A stretch of DNA of 64,000 nt from Hondaea fermentalgiana. Its lineage: Eukaryota > Sar > Bigyra > Thraustochytrida > Thraustochytriidae. The stretch's first letter is position 1. Every line of letters begins with the position of its first letter. The stretch covers positions 1 through 64,000 of the forward strand of contig NPFB01000129.1 of the NCBI GenBank assembly GCA_014084085.1, in the 5' to 3' direction. The notes below the pieces were generated by a model, which saw only the letters and a program-made list of their open reading frames with translations, did not search any database and was not told the DNA's origin. This document shows, one piece after another, positions 21,060-31,364 of the stretch. The translations under genes and the position numbers were made by a program.

Positions 21060-22805
21060 ATGCCCAAGTTTGCGCGCAAAAAGCGAGCGAAGGACACGAT
21101 GCACGCGGCGAAAGAAGACGTGAAGCGGCCCAAGAACGAGGAGGGGGGCGTGAAGCAACCCAAGAGTGAAAAAGGACTTGTTCCGGTCACGCTGCTGAGC
21201 GGCTTTCTCGGCGCTGGGAAAACTACCTTGCTGAGGAATATTCTCCAAGAAAAACATGACGAAGATGGGGAATTCAAGTGCGCTGTCATCGTGAACGATA
21301 TGGCCGAGCTGAACATCGACAAGAGCTTGATTGACAAGTCGTCCTTGCTTCGCAGCGATGATGTTATCGCTATGCAGAATGGCTGCATCTGCTGCACACT
21401 GCAGAACGACGTTGTGGAGAAGATGACGACCTTGGCTTCTTCTGGAGATTTCAACTACATGATTATCGAAGCTTCTGGCGTTTCGGAGCCTCAAGAGATC
21501 GCGCGGTTGTTTGCCGAATGTGAAGACGAGCACGACCATGCTGATCACGAGAGCGTGACCCTCAACAGCGTCGCCGTCCTGGATACATGTGTGACTGTGG
21601 TCGACGTCGCTGATTTTCTTGACAATCTCACGACAGTCAAGATTGGTCCGGACAATGGTTCGCCTGCGCAGCTCCTGGTCGAGCAGATAGAGTATGCCAA
21701 CGTCATCCTCTTGAACAAGACGGATCTCTTGAGTGCAGATCAGCTCGCAACTGTAGAGAAGCATGTGCGTGTTCTCAACCCGAAGAGCAAAATACTGCGT
21801 TGCCAAAATAGCAAGATACCAATCACAAGTATTCTCAACACAGGACTTTTTAAAGCCGAAGACTTCGTCTTTGCGCCGGTACTCCCTGATGAACTTGAGG
21901 CGGAGCCTGCATGCTGTGAAGCAAGCATGCGGCGTGGAGAATCTCCGTGTTGCAAGAAGAAACGCACTCTTGACTCGGGAATATCAAAGGTGATTCTCCC
22001 TTCAAAGCGAGGACCCAAGACACGGCATCAATCTCGCTTCGCACTCACATCGTTCATCTATTGTGCGCGACGACCTTTTCACCCTCTCCGTTTCCACAAA
22101 GACTTTGTTGAGAAATACTTTGTTTTTGTAGAGCGCGAAGAAGAAGAGGAAGACGACGTCGAAGACGACGACAAAACGCGTCAAGGTAAGATCGATGATC
22201 AAGGGCAAGACACGAAGATGAAGGGACGAGATGATATGACGCGAAACAGCGTCGAGTCGGATGGGACGCGCACTGCCGAAGTCCCCTCGTCCTCGAAAGA
22301 AGAAGCCGAAGAAGAGGCGTTGAAGGCTCGCCAAGGTGATGCTGCCGAAAAGTCGGATGCTCGGTCCAAGGCCTTTGGTTCCCTATGTCGCAGCAAGGGG
22401 TTTCTTTGGATATCAAGCACACATGATCTGGTCGGGCATTTTAGCCAAGCAGGGAATATTGTGACGATCGAGACCCCGGGCGTGTGGTCCGTGCTGGAAA
22501 AGAAAGCCTGGGCCGGGAGCGAAAAGGAAAAGGCCGAGATTCGAAAACTTTGGGTCGATCCTTGGGGAGATCGACGCCAAGAACTCGTTTTTATTGGGTT
22601 CGATTTGAATCACAGGAAGGTGCAGGAAGTGCTGGACCATTGCTTATTGACGGACGAGGAATTCGCTCTTGGACTCGATGGTTGGAAGGCCAGCTTTGGC
22701 GATATTTTCCTCGATGGAGGCGAACACGACGAGTACGCGCGCGAAAGCGTCCACTCCGATGAAGAATCCCACAAACAGGACACGGAAAAAGATGAAGGGC
22801 GCTGA
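21060..22805 (+). CDS. CobW/COG0523-family metal-binding GTPase
   Basis: A 581-residue GTPase of the family that inserts or delivers metal ions, often zinc, to client proteins. Visible motifs: P-loop GFLGAGKTT (48-56), the family's metal-binding CxCC motif in NGCICCTL (CICC at 109-112), EASGVSEP for nucleotide and switch function, and the base-recognition motif NKTD. A CobW C-terminal domain starts about 330 with LTSFIYCARRPFHPLRF and resumes with GFLWISSTHD after a charged linker. HDHADHES lies near the switch region. The reading frame extends upstream only through a TTG codon, so I use the first ATG (21060-21062), giving MPKFARKKR. It is divergent from the ZIP transporter. Client and metal cannot be read from the sequence. 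Confidence 0.9.
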   Translation: MPKFARKKRAKDTMHAAKEDVKRPKNEEGGVKQPKSEKGLVPVTLLSGFLGAGKTTLLRNILQEKHDEDGEFKCAVIVNDMAELNIDKSLIDKSSLLRSDDVIAMQNGCICCTLQNDVVEKMTTLASSGDFNYMIIEASGVSEPQEIARLFAECEDEHDHADHESVTLNSVAVLDTCVTVVDVADFLDNLTTVKIGPDNGSPAQLLVEQIEYANVILLNKTDLLSADQLATVEKHVRVLNPKSKILRCQNSKIPITSILNTGLFKAEDFVFAPVLPDELEAEPACCEASMRRGESPCCKKKRTLDSGISKVILPSKRGPKTRHQSRFALTSFIYCARRPFHPLRFHKDFVEKYFVFVEREEEEEDDVEDDDKTRQGKIDDQGQDTKMKGRDDMTRNSVESDGTRTAEVPSSSKEEAEEEALKARQGDAAEKSDARSKAFGSLCRSKGFLWISSTHDLVGHFSQAGNIVTIETPGVWSVLEKKAWAGSEKEKAEIRKLWVDPWGDRRQELVFIGFDLNHRKVQEVLDHCLLTDEEFALGLDGWKASFGDIFLDGGEHDEYARESVHSDEESHKQDTEKDEGR

Positions 22806-23049
22806 TCGCGCCAGTTTGAGATTTTCTAATCCAAATACAAATGAAATCGAACGATCAATACGATCTTTGGGTGTGAGCGATGTCGAAAAATCCAGCCGGC
22901 CAGCCAACTAGGCCTAAAAAAATTATTTTTTCAACCATTCTCTGGGACCTTAAAAACGGCGAGTCCCCCGAAAAAGATCTAGCTTGGGCATAGTATGCTG
23001 CATCAACAATCGTGCCAGAGCTGCCTGCGCCAGCAAACCCGGAGTCACC

Positions 23050-24351
23050 ATGTTCTCCAGCGGCGCCGCTGTGCAGAGCGTGAGCGCTGACAAGCCATGC
23101 AGGTGCGTCGAGGCCCTGCCCACGGCGACCTCTGCCACACTCGACGGGGGAGACTCACTAGGAGCCGGCGCCGATGCAGCGCTCGATGACTTCGACGAGG
23201 TTCACGCCGACAAGCACCTCTTCCTTGCTGGCACGCAGCGACTAGGCGCCGAAGAGGATACCGGTGATGCCAATGAGATTGTGCTTTTTGAATACCTCGA
23301 GGCAGGCAACAAACTAGAAACGCGCGCGCGCATGAAACATCCTGGCGAGGTTTGGCAGCTCGCGCCTCATGCAACAAGGAGAGATCTCCTCCTCACAATC
23401 GCAGGGACGGGAGTTGAACGCCAAGGAATGCTCTTTCGCTTCGACGCTGACGCAGGATCACTCAACGAGCTGGCGCGCGTCCCCACTACGACTGACCACA
23501 CGCTGCGCAAGCTTCTTTGGCACCCACCAGAAACCTCAGCTGCAGGTTCACTTGGCGGCGAAGACTTCGAAGATGACCACGAGCTTTCGGAGAGGTTCTT
23601 GGCTGTTCACGACGGCCTCGTCCGTCTTTGGGACGTCGAGCAAAGTCTCACGCAAATGGACGACATTGGCACCTGTTCGCTCCCATCGCCTCGATCGCTC
23701 GGCGCAGCTTGTTGGGATCCGCACCATATTCATGAGGTCTCCGTGGGTTCGGGCGACAAGGTCGTTGGGATCGACCTTCGCTCCATGGAAATCACGCGCC
23801 GCATTGACGGCGCGCACAAGCTTGGTGTTCGCGACCTCGACTATAACCCCAACAAGCCATATCACCTCGTCACGGGTGGTGAGGATCGGCGCGTCAAGTT
23901 CTGGGACGTGCGCAAGCCCGACCAGCCGCTCAAGGTCATTCTGGCACACGATCACTGGGTCGGCGCCGTACGCTACAACCGCTTCCACGACCAGCTTGTC
24001 CTGTCCGCAGGTACCGATAGCCATGTTTCTCTTTGGCGCCTCTCCTCGATTTCTTCTGCACCACTCCTGGGACTCGACGACGATGACGACGACGCCAGTG
24101 ACGTCGGCAATGATAGCGATGATCCAGATGACCGAGATACTGACGCGCATAGCAAAGGTGGCGCTTCAACGGCCGCAAGCACGAGTGAGACCGCTGACGG
24201 CCTGGTCAAGTCCTATGAAGACCATGCCGACAGCGTCTACAGCGTGGCTTGGAGCGCCGCCGAGGCTTGGGTCTTTGCCTCGCTTTCCATTGATGGCAAA
24301 CTTGTCGTGAATCACGTTCCGTCGGCGGAAAAGTACAAGATTCTGCTGTAG
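23050..24351 (+). CDS. EIPR1: EIPR1/TSSC1-like WD40-repeat protein
   Basis: A 433-residue WD40 propeller protein. The segment from about 250 to 340 (VRDLDYNPNKPYHLVTGGEDRRVKFWDVR-like, then HWVGAVRYNRFHDQLVLSAGTDS and SISSAPLLG-like) follows the human EIPR1 (TSSC1) pattern closely. EIPR1 binds the EARP/GARP tethering complexes and acts in endosomal recycling and dense-core vesicle traffic; function here is inferred from homology. An acidic insertion (DDDDDDASDVGNDSDDPDD type) lies in the loop before the last repeat. Upstream frame extension relies on TTG, so the ATG at 23050-23052 (context tcaccATG) is chosen. It follows the CobW gene on the same strand after about 244 bases. Confidence 0.88.
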   Translation: MFSSGAAVQSVSADKPCRCVEALPTATSATLDGGDSLGAGADAALDDFDEVHADKHLFLAGTQRLGAEEDTGDANEIVLFEYLEAGNKLETRARMKHPGEVWQLAPHATRRDLLLTIAGTGVERQGMLFRFDADAGSLNELARVPTTTDHTLRKLLWHPPETSAAGSLGGEDFEDDHELSERFLAVHDGLVRLWDVEQSLTQMDDIGTCSLPSPRSLGAACWDPHHIHEVSVGSGDKVVGIDLRSMEITRRIDGAHKLGVRDLDYNPNKPYHLVTGGEDRRVKFWDVRKPDQPLKVILAHDHWVGAVRYNRFHDQLVLSAGTDSHVSLWRLSSISSAPLLGLDDDDDDASDVGNDSDDPDDRDTDAHSKGGASTAASTSETADGLVKSYEDHADSVYSVAWSAAEAWVFASLSIDGKLVVNHVPSAEKYKILL

Positions 24352-24679
24352 ACATGTTTGCGGTCTGACGGGGCAATTTGGTCAACAGGGATGGGATGAT
24401 ACGGGATGACAAGGCTGTCAAGACTATCCGTTCCAAGTCTTGCGTTATGTTGATTGTACTTACTTGCGACTTTAAGGTTTCTAGCTGATCGTTATACTTT
24501 TACAAAATGTTGCTGCACTCACAACATTATTTTTGTGACAAGAGAAAAAAGAGTCTGTCTGCGCGTGTTTGCGAGCACATCATAATAGGTCTAGGTTTCC
24601 CATGGACACAGATATACCGTGCGACATCGCACTGTACGTTTTCCAAAAGCGAAATCCTTCGCGTACACGGCAATTGCTC
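24352..24679. other. Intergenic DNA between convergent genes
   Basis: Lies between the stop of the EIPR1-like gene and the stop of CWC22. It is more AT-rich than its surroundings and should hold both 3' UTRs. No gene is seen. Confidence 0.55.
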
Positions 24680-25790
24680 TCACTCGCGGCGTCTACGCTT
24701 GTGGCGCGGCTCTGCCATGGATCGCGACGAATCTGAGGAAGAACTGCTTCTCGAACTGCTGCTGCCACTGCTGTCACTGCTCTCGCTGTCTGAACGACGA
24801 CGGCGACGATGATGACGACGACGTCGGCGCGAGCCTGTACGGCTGTCGCCGCTGCTGCTGCTCCCACTGCCACTGCCACTGCCACTGCTGCTGCCACTGC
24901 TGCTGCTGCTCCCACTGCTGCTGCGCGAAGAGGCAGAGTCGCTATCCGAAGAGGAGGAGCTCGAGCCATCGTTTTCTTCATCGCGGGCTCGGCGTGCCGC
25001 CAGTTCGGCTGCGCGCCGAGCCTCCAGCAGACGAGGCGCATTCTTGTAGTAAGCACGCATATTGTCGGTGAGAGGACCGAGCCCACTCTTGGTGAAAAAG
25101 GTAATGCTGAAGGCAGTGTCAGCGAGATTGTCTCCCATGGGAAACATAAAGCGAAAGATGTGCTCCATTTCAGGGTTCAAGAAGCGGTCACGCAACTTGT
25201 TCATGCCCAGCTCCTGAGCCATTTCGACGCACAAATGCTTGACAAAGATGCGTTTCGTGGGGTTCGAGGCCGCTTCCGTCATGTGCACCACCTCAAAGAC
25301 CGTCCAGGGCATTGCATCGTTGCTCAAGAGATGAGCAAAAAGAGAGGCAACGTTTCGCAACTGATTTGTCTCCAATCGATGAATAGTATCATACTGTGTC
25401 TTGAAGGCATCCATGAAACACTCTTGATACACGCGGGACATTCTGCAAAAACGTTGCGCAATTAGCGCGTGGTACCGATTAAAGGTCTTCTCTTGAGAGC
25501 AGCACTCAATGATCATATTCACCAGTTCGGACTCAAGACCCACGGGGATCCGAAGTTTAATGAGCTTGTGGGCAGCCTCCTCAAAGGTCAGCGAAGACAT
25601 AATGGTGAGATAAATATTCCTTCGCAGCGCCACCAATTCAGACTCGGAGAGATCCTTGATTTCTCCGGCAACCTTTTCCTTTCCATGATTCGCGGCCTCT
25701 TCCGCGCCGCCGGTATCCGTAACTGCAGCCTTTTCCCCATGACCGCGGTGCGTGCTGGTGCTGCGTCCGCTTCCACCGCTGCTACTGCCG

Positions 25791-25821
<31 letters not shown>

Positions 25822-27286
25822 CATCGCTGTCATCGCCGCTGCCACCACTCTCCTCCGTGTCAGATTCGCTTCCACTCGAAGAACCGGTACTCGAGCTGGA
25901 GCTGCTCTCGACGCCTCCCAGAATCTCCTTTTGGATGGATCGCCACATGAGCTCCGATTGGCGGAACTTGCGGTCCACTGAAAACGTATCGAGTCTTTCT
26001 AGCGGGTCGAGCTCGTCGTCAAGGCCAATTTCGTGCACGATGCGATCCGAGTCCTCCACAAGGTCGAGGTTCGGCTTGATGATGGCGGGAAAATCGGCAA
26101 AGTCCTTCTTCCGGATCTCAAACAGGTCCTCAATCATGTACTGCACACGTTCCGAGACGATACCTTCCTGCAAAAGCGTTCGAAGCTGCTCAAAGATCAT
26201 GTGCAGGCCATTTGGCACAGACTCGCTGAGATGCTGTCCAATCTGCTTTGTAAACTCGACGGCAACTTCCACCGAGTCGTCCGTTGGTCGGGCCAAGAGC
26301 AGGTGAATTACTTCGAGCGCCAAGAGATCATGTGCCACTTGTTGGTTCACAAGGTGGGCAATGAATCGGACGAGCGCCGTGGACTCGGGCTTGTTGCGTT
26401 TCTGGAACGCCCGACGAAAGCTCACCACAACTCGCGTTACGAGGAGATCGCCCACCTCGGGAAGCTTGGTATTAATGACAGCCGCAACGGCCGCGTATAC
26501 GGGCGTATATCCGACAGAAGCCAGCTGGGCCTTCATGAGCGCGCGCACAAGCAAACCTTTGCCACGCACAAGATTGTACTCGAAAAAGGCGGGAAGAAGT
26601 CCTTGAATATTGTTTTGGGTCACGCGGTTTACCAGGCCATTCAAACCTTTCAAAAGGCTCAGCCACGTGAGCTGCTGCCGCTCCTCGGTGGTGCGCTGAA
26701 TCTTGGCGCGGGCCATCGCACGCTCGAGCTCCTTTCTCCGTTGTGGTGGCATGTAAATGCCGAGCTGGTGTTTACGGTATGAGAGAGTCACGCGTTTGGA
26801 CCAATGTTTAGGAATTCCCCGCCAGCTTTCGTGCCCACTGCTCCGACCGCTGCCGTAACTCTTGCTCCGGCTCCGGCTCGGGCTGCGAGGCGGCCGGGAC
26901 TGGCCTTTGCCTGATGGTGGGCCACGCAATTCACTTCGGTCGCGTGGTCGCTCACGTGAAGCTTGGCTGCTGCTTCGGTCCCGGTTTGATGAAGTGGCGA
27001 TGGCGGCGGTGGCGGCGCATTCTGGTGCAGGCTTTTCAACTTCGAGAGGAGATTGCTCCTTGGCAACGTGATCACTGTTTCGCTCAGCCTCTTCTTCCAC
27101 GTGAATCTTGTTTTCATTTTTTCCCTCAAGGTTCTTGGGGCGAGACGAAGGTGCGGATGATGACGATGACGAAGAAGAAGAAGAAGAAGAGGCAGCCGAG
27201 GCGGCACTCTTCGCACTCGCCCGTGTTGCTGAGGATGCGTCCGAGGCTGCCGAAGACTCGGAGTCTGAGCGTGCGAGCTTCGACAT
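24680..27286 (-). CDS. CWC22: Pre-mRNA splicing factor CWC22 homolog
   Basis: An 868-residue spliceosomal protein. Human CWC22 escorts eIF4A3 to the spliceosome for exon-junction-complex assembly. Residues 1-155 are Ser/Arg-rich and disordered, with a Ser run at 34-44. The MIF4G domain spans about 205-390, preceded by GIYMPPQRRKELE and containing RFIAHLVNQQVAHD and LLARPTDDSVEVAVEF-like segments. A Ser/acidic linker leads to an MA3 domain at about 555-670 (NIYLTIMSSLTFEEAAHKL), then GLGPLTDNMRAYY. The C-terminus is Ser/Gly-rich, then a basic RS-like tail. Both domains and their order match the family. Start is the ATG at 27284-27286. The gene is intronless although the genome has introns. Confidence 0.92.
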
Positions 27287-28685
27287 GGTGCTATCTACTC
27301 GCGCCTACACGCAATTGCGTGCGCGAGCGCGAGCACAAGCGCGCGAGAGTGCCAAGGGTCGTTTTGCACTGGCCAACCAGCTAGCAGGCTAGGCACGCCT
27401 GGCTGCTTTTCTTTCGCGTTACGTGGCCGAGATCGTCCGTCGCCAGAGCTTGTGTATGCGCCCGCGCGGGTTTGGTCTGCGCCGCTCTTTCTTCGCTCGC
27501 TCGAAGGGTTTCCACGCCGTGGGCCCCGACGCACCGCGCAGGACGCCTCCAAGTCGTCCTGCGGCCAAGATGATCTGTTTGTTTCTTTTGTTTTTTCACT
27601 CGCGACTCGGTGGTCTCTTGTTTCGCGTAGCACCAGCTTAAGACTTGCTACATCAGGCCCCAAGACCTTGGCGAGCTTTTCGGGGAGGAAAGAACAACAA
27701 GATCAATGCTGGGTGGGCGGCAGAAAGTGCAGCACAAGCTTCTCTCTTGAAGAAGAAAGAGAGGTAGGCCTATAGAGTATACTAGGCCTACTCCCTCCCC
27801 CCCCCAAAAAATTAAGCATTGCGAGAACAAAAAGGTCCGAGTGCAACGTATGCCCAATCAGCCTGACTGACATGACAGGCTCCTTCCTTGCGAAGAAGAA
27901 GGAGAAGGAAGAACTCAAGATGGAGAATACTCCTCCCAAAATGTTCAAGCATTGCAATGACACATTGCCAAACAGAAGAGACTCAAGTATACACATTTCG
28001 TTCTTTGAGAATGATTCCTGCCTGCTGCTCACAGTCAGTCTCACGAGGCTTTGGTCGTTCTTGCTGCCAGGGCTGGTCAAGTTGGCATTCCACCCACACA
28101 AAGTCTACGATCCGTATCATTACCAAAGAAAATCACAGCCCTCTGGCCTCTCTCTCTCCACCTTCCCCCCCTAACTTCTCCATTCCCCGCCCCCCAGCAC
28201 TTTTCCCCTTTCGCCGCCATGTTCATCCTTGCTCCGTTTCCGGAGCCTTCGCTCTCGCTCTCCGCGTCGCTCGCCCTTTTCGCCAGTCACTTCACATTTC
28301 GAGGCGACGGTTGCTCCGTTTCTTCTTCTTCTTCTCCGTCTTCTTCGTCGTCTACTTCTTCTTCTTCTTCTTCTTCGCCCTCTTGGCCCCCGCGGTTTTT
28401 ATCCCCGCGGGCCCGGCGCGTTTTCGCCCCGCGCGCACACCTCCGTGCGCCGTGCGCCGTGCCCGCCGCGGATCTCCGCTGCGTACCCCCTAGGGTTAGG
28501 TTTTCTCGGCGGAGCCGGGGTGGCAAGCAGTGCTTGGTGGGTGGCGGGCGGCGTGGGGGGCAGGGCGGGAGACTTGGCGCGCCTCCTTGGCGCCATTGAG
28601 CGCGGCGGAGAGGGCGAAAGGCCAATCACCGATTGAGACACACGAGCGCCAGGAGTCTGTCTCGCGCTTCGCCTCGCCAGGGAAG
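27287..28685. other. Divergent intergenic region upstream of CWC22 and RPL26
   Basis: About 1.4 kb, likely containing both promoters. It includes a C run near 27790-27803, a (TTC)n tract at about 28317-28375, and a telo-box-like sequence at 28491-28504. ORFs here overlap on both strands and have no recognisable domain. No gene is seen. Confidence 0.5.
28491..28504. promoter_or_regulatory. Telo-box-like motif upstream of RPL26 (tentative)
   Basis: The sequence tagggttaggtttt (reverse complement AAAACCTAACCCTA) lies about 182 bases upstream of the RPL26 start codon. In plants, AAACCCTAA-type telo boxes are common in ribosomal-protein promoters. A role here is inference from one copy. Confidence 0.25.
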
Positions 28686-29450
28686 ATGAAGTTCTCGGTA
28701 CGTGCGCGAGGGCGCGCCTGCCGCCGCTGCCCGCCGCCCTGCCCGTCGCGCTCGCGTCGCGTCGCCCCCGCCCCGCGCATGGAGCGCGTGGTGGAGCGCA
28801 TCATGTCGCGGCGAGATGACGAGGAATGACTGGCACCTGGCCAGCCAGCCAGCCAGCCCGCCCGCCCGCCCGCCCGGGCGCGCGACGGGAAGGAGACGGG
28901 GCGTGCTGCGCAAGAGAATTGCGCGGCATATGATGGGTAATGACGACGATGAAATCAACAGAATAACTGACGGAATGGAACGCTTTACCGACGTGCTTGT
29001 TTTCTACTCTTCGCTGTCGCACGCGGAAAACCTTACGTAACACAGCCCTTTGTTTCGTCCTCGCGGAGGAAGAACCGCAAGGCCCACTTCGGTGCGGACT
29101 CCAACCGCCGCCAGAAGCTCATGAGCTCCCCGCTCTCCAAGGAGCTCCAGCAGCAGCACAAGGTCCGCGCCATGCCGGTCCGCAAGGATGACGAGGTCGT
29201 CATTGCCCGCGGCAAGTTCAAGCTCGTCGAGGGCAAGGTTGTCTCGTGCTTCCGCAAGAAGTTCGTCCTCCACATTGAGGGCGCCAAGATCACCAAGCAG
29301 AACGAGCAGCCCGTCTTCGTCGGCATCCACCCCTCGAACGTCATCATTAAGCGCTTGAAAATGGACAAGGACCGCAAGGCCACCCTCGAGCGCAAGGCCC
29401 GGGGCGCCCAGAAGAAGGTGAGCAGCGGTGATATTAGCCAGATGGACTAA
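28686..29450 (+). CDS. RPL26: 60S ribosomal protein L26 (uL24), two exons
   Basis: Cytosolic large-subunit protein uL24. Exon 1 is 28686-28697 (Met-Lys-Phe-Ser). An intron at 28698-29045 has a GTACGT donor and an ACACAG acceptor. Exon 2 is 29046-29450 and begins [16 protein letters not shown]. Joined, they give 138 residues, against 145 in human, and restore the conserved family start (MKF.PFV followed by a basic RK region). Further matches are [20 protein letters not shown], the KOW-type stretch at about 50-75, and [20 protein letters not shown]. The intron is in phase 0 after codon 4. This is the only intron I can show in the window. The gene converges with the unknown Cys-pair gene at 29616. 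Confidence 0.93.
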
Positions 29451-29615
29451 GGGATTCTCTCGGCTGCCTGCGTGAGCGGGCGAGCGCTCGTTCATGCAAC
29501 TCCTGTGCATTCCCTTCCAACTTTTATCGACTACCCGCAATCAGCTTATTCGCAGATCCTGGTTTTCTGACCATTCGTTTCTCATTTCTTACTGCTACAT
29601 GCTGCTCCATCGCGA

Positions 29616-30314
29616 TCAGCTCTTGAACACCTTGTCGCACCGCCCTGGCCTGTGCGAAAGCTTGTGCGCAAACTTTTGCGGCAATGTGGATCGCAGCACG
29701 CAATGCGAATCGAGCCATCCGCGACTGTGTGCGCGAAGGTCGCGCGCCAGTTGGAACTCGCCCTGTGCACAGCAGCAACGCGGACAGGCGCGACCTAGGA
29801 ACCAGCGTTTCATTTCGGCTCTTGGGTCCACGCAGACTTGGGCCAGAGCCACGCCTTGTCGTCGCACAATCGCCTTGAGCGGACTACTTCCCGTCACTGC
29901 GCAGACCACGCTTCCGTCTGGCTTTTCCACGCGCGTCGCGAGCACTTCGTATGGTGTCTCGTTTTCGCAAACATCGCACGTGCGAAGCCACGCGTATGCG
30001 CACAAGAAGAATTCGTCGCGTTTGCGCTCCACGGCAACGCGAGAGTCTTCAGAGCGCGCGTCGGGCAACGCCTGCGCCGACACGTATTTTGCAGCGCTCT
30101 TGCCGAGCATCGCCGCAGTTCCAGACATCTTGCGCTTGTTTTCGAAGACCACGGCTTCTTTTTTCTTGCCTTCTTCTTCGACTTCGCGGTCGCCGTTGTC
30201 GTTGTCGTCATCCCCTTCGGAGTCCGTTTCCCAGCCCGTCTCCGTCTCGGCGACCTTGGCCAAATTGACCTTGTCCAAGGCACGGTCGAGGCGGATTTTG
30301 CTTTGGCGCATCAT
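29616..30314 (-). CDS. Hypothetical protein with paired cysteines, 232 aa
   Basis: Not recognised. The N-terminal half is charged, with an acidic run at 31-50 followed by GKKKEAVVFENKRK. Residues 105-185 contain two Cys pairs (C113/C116 in CDVC and C177/C180 in CPRC) about 60 residues apart. That is compatible with a zinc-binding fold, and LRTCDVCENETPYEVLA resembles a zinc-ribbon knuckle. The tail is basic. No signal peptide or membrane segment. Two successive ATGs start the ORF (30312-30314 and 30309-30311). The start and C-terminus could change if there is an unseen intron. Confidence 0.6.
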   Translation of the reverse strand: MMRQSKIRLDRALDKVNLAKVAETETGWETDSEGDDDNDNGDREVEEEGKKKEAVVFENKRKMSGTAAMLGKSAAKYVSAQALPDARSEDSRVAVERKRDEFFLCAYAWLRTCDVCENETPYEVLATRVEKPDGSVVCAVTGSSPLKAIVRRQGVALAQVCVDPRAEMKRWFLGRACPRCCCAQGEFQLARDLRAHSRGWLDSHCVLRSTLPQKFAHKLSHRPGRCDKVFKS

Positions 30315-31364
30315 CCTCCTTTCTTCTTGTGGACGGCGTCCTCGACCTTGTTGTGCTCGCGCGCCCGGCTCGCTCGCTCAACCTGCTTCTTCCTTTCCGT
30401 GGTACCACTCTACTTCTTCTTCGATTCCACTTTACTTTACTTCTTTGGATCACGTCAACGAGCACCTGCGTCACGTTATGCAGGCAGTTTTGCTCACTCG
30501 CCTTTCTCGTCGTCCTCGTGAAACAACACTCCCCCAAAATTAAAGAAAAGAAGTCCTCGCTTGCTGCTTGATGCATCCATCCTTTGGCTTGCATTTGTGC
30601 GTTGTACGGTATCGTGCCTTGTACCGTACAAGAAGACTTTTTCACTCTGGTACGCAATCATCAGTATCGTACTTGCACGCTCTCTCTCTCTCTCTCTCTC
30701 TCGCTTTGTCTCTTTTCGGCATTGGTGGGCGTGCGTCCGTCGGCCACAAGTCTGCCTGCGACTCCGACGACATGCTTTAGAGACTCTCTCGCGCTTTCTC
30801 AAGTTCTTTGCCGGCAGCGATCAGGCGAGCCCTGCGTCGAAGCCCTTGCTTCTGGGCCGAGGCAAGCTGCTGGCCTTCTGCCTCCGCTCGCTCGCTGTCT
30901 GCCTGTCTGCACCAAGCCCAGCGACAGACGACATCTCGGGCACGTGCACGTGCGACACTCTGGCCGGCCTGCAGTCCACATTTCCGACGCGTGCTCGCTC
31001 GCTCGCTCGCTCGTTCGTTCGCTCGTTCGTTCGGGCGAAGCTGCTTTCGCGCCCGTGCACGCGCGCTCGCTCGCTCGCTCGCGCAAGCGCAAGCGCAAGC
31101 GCACGCACGCGCAAGCGCAAGCGCGCAAGCTCGCACTCAAGGGCGCGCGTAACTAAGCTCTCCGCTCGCGCGCGCAGAGCTGCAAAAACCATCCGCGGTC
31201 CCTCCAGGCAACCGACTGCGAGCGACCAACCGACCGGACGATCGTCCGCACGCGACGCGACGCGGACGCACGCAGACGCCGACGACCGCGACGGAGAGGC
31301 CCGAAGACGAGGCCTACCTTGCTGGTGGAGACGCTAGCGCTCGTGGCGAAGTGAAGAGGCAAGC
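30315..31364. other. Divergent intergenic region with simple repeats
   Basis: Between the Cys-pair gene and the GYSWE-repeat gene. It contains (CT)n at about 30680-30702, (GCTC/GTTC)n at 30993-31033, further GCTC repeats near 31062-31080, and (GCAAGC)n near 31081-31130. ORFs in several frames reflect these repeats rather than genes. Confidence 0.55.

Noticed and set aside
28491..28504. Telomere or internal telomeric repeat
   Set aside because: Only about one and a half TTAGGG-like units, inside a gene-dense region directly upstream of a ribosomal protein gene. A telo-box-like motif is the more modest reading.
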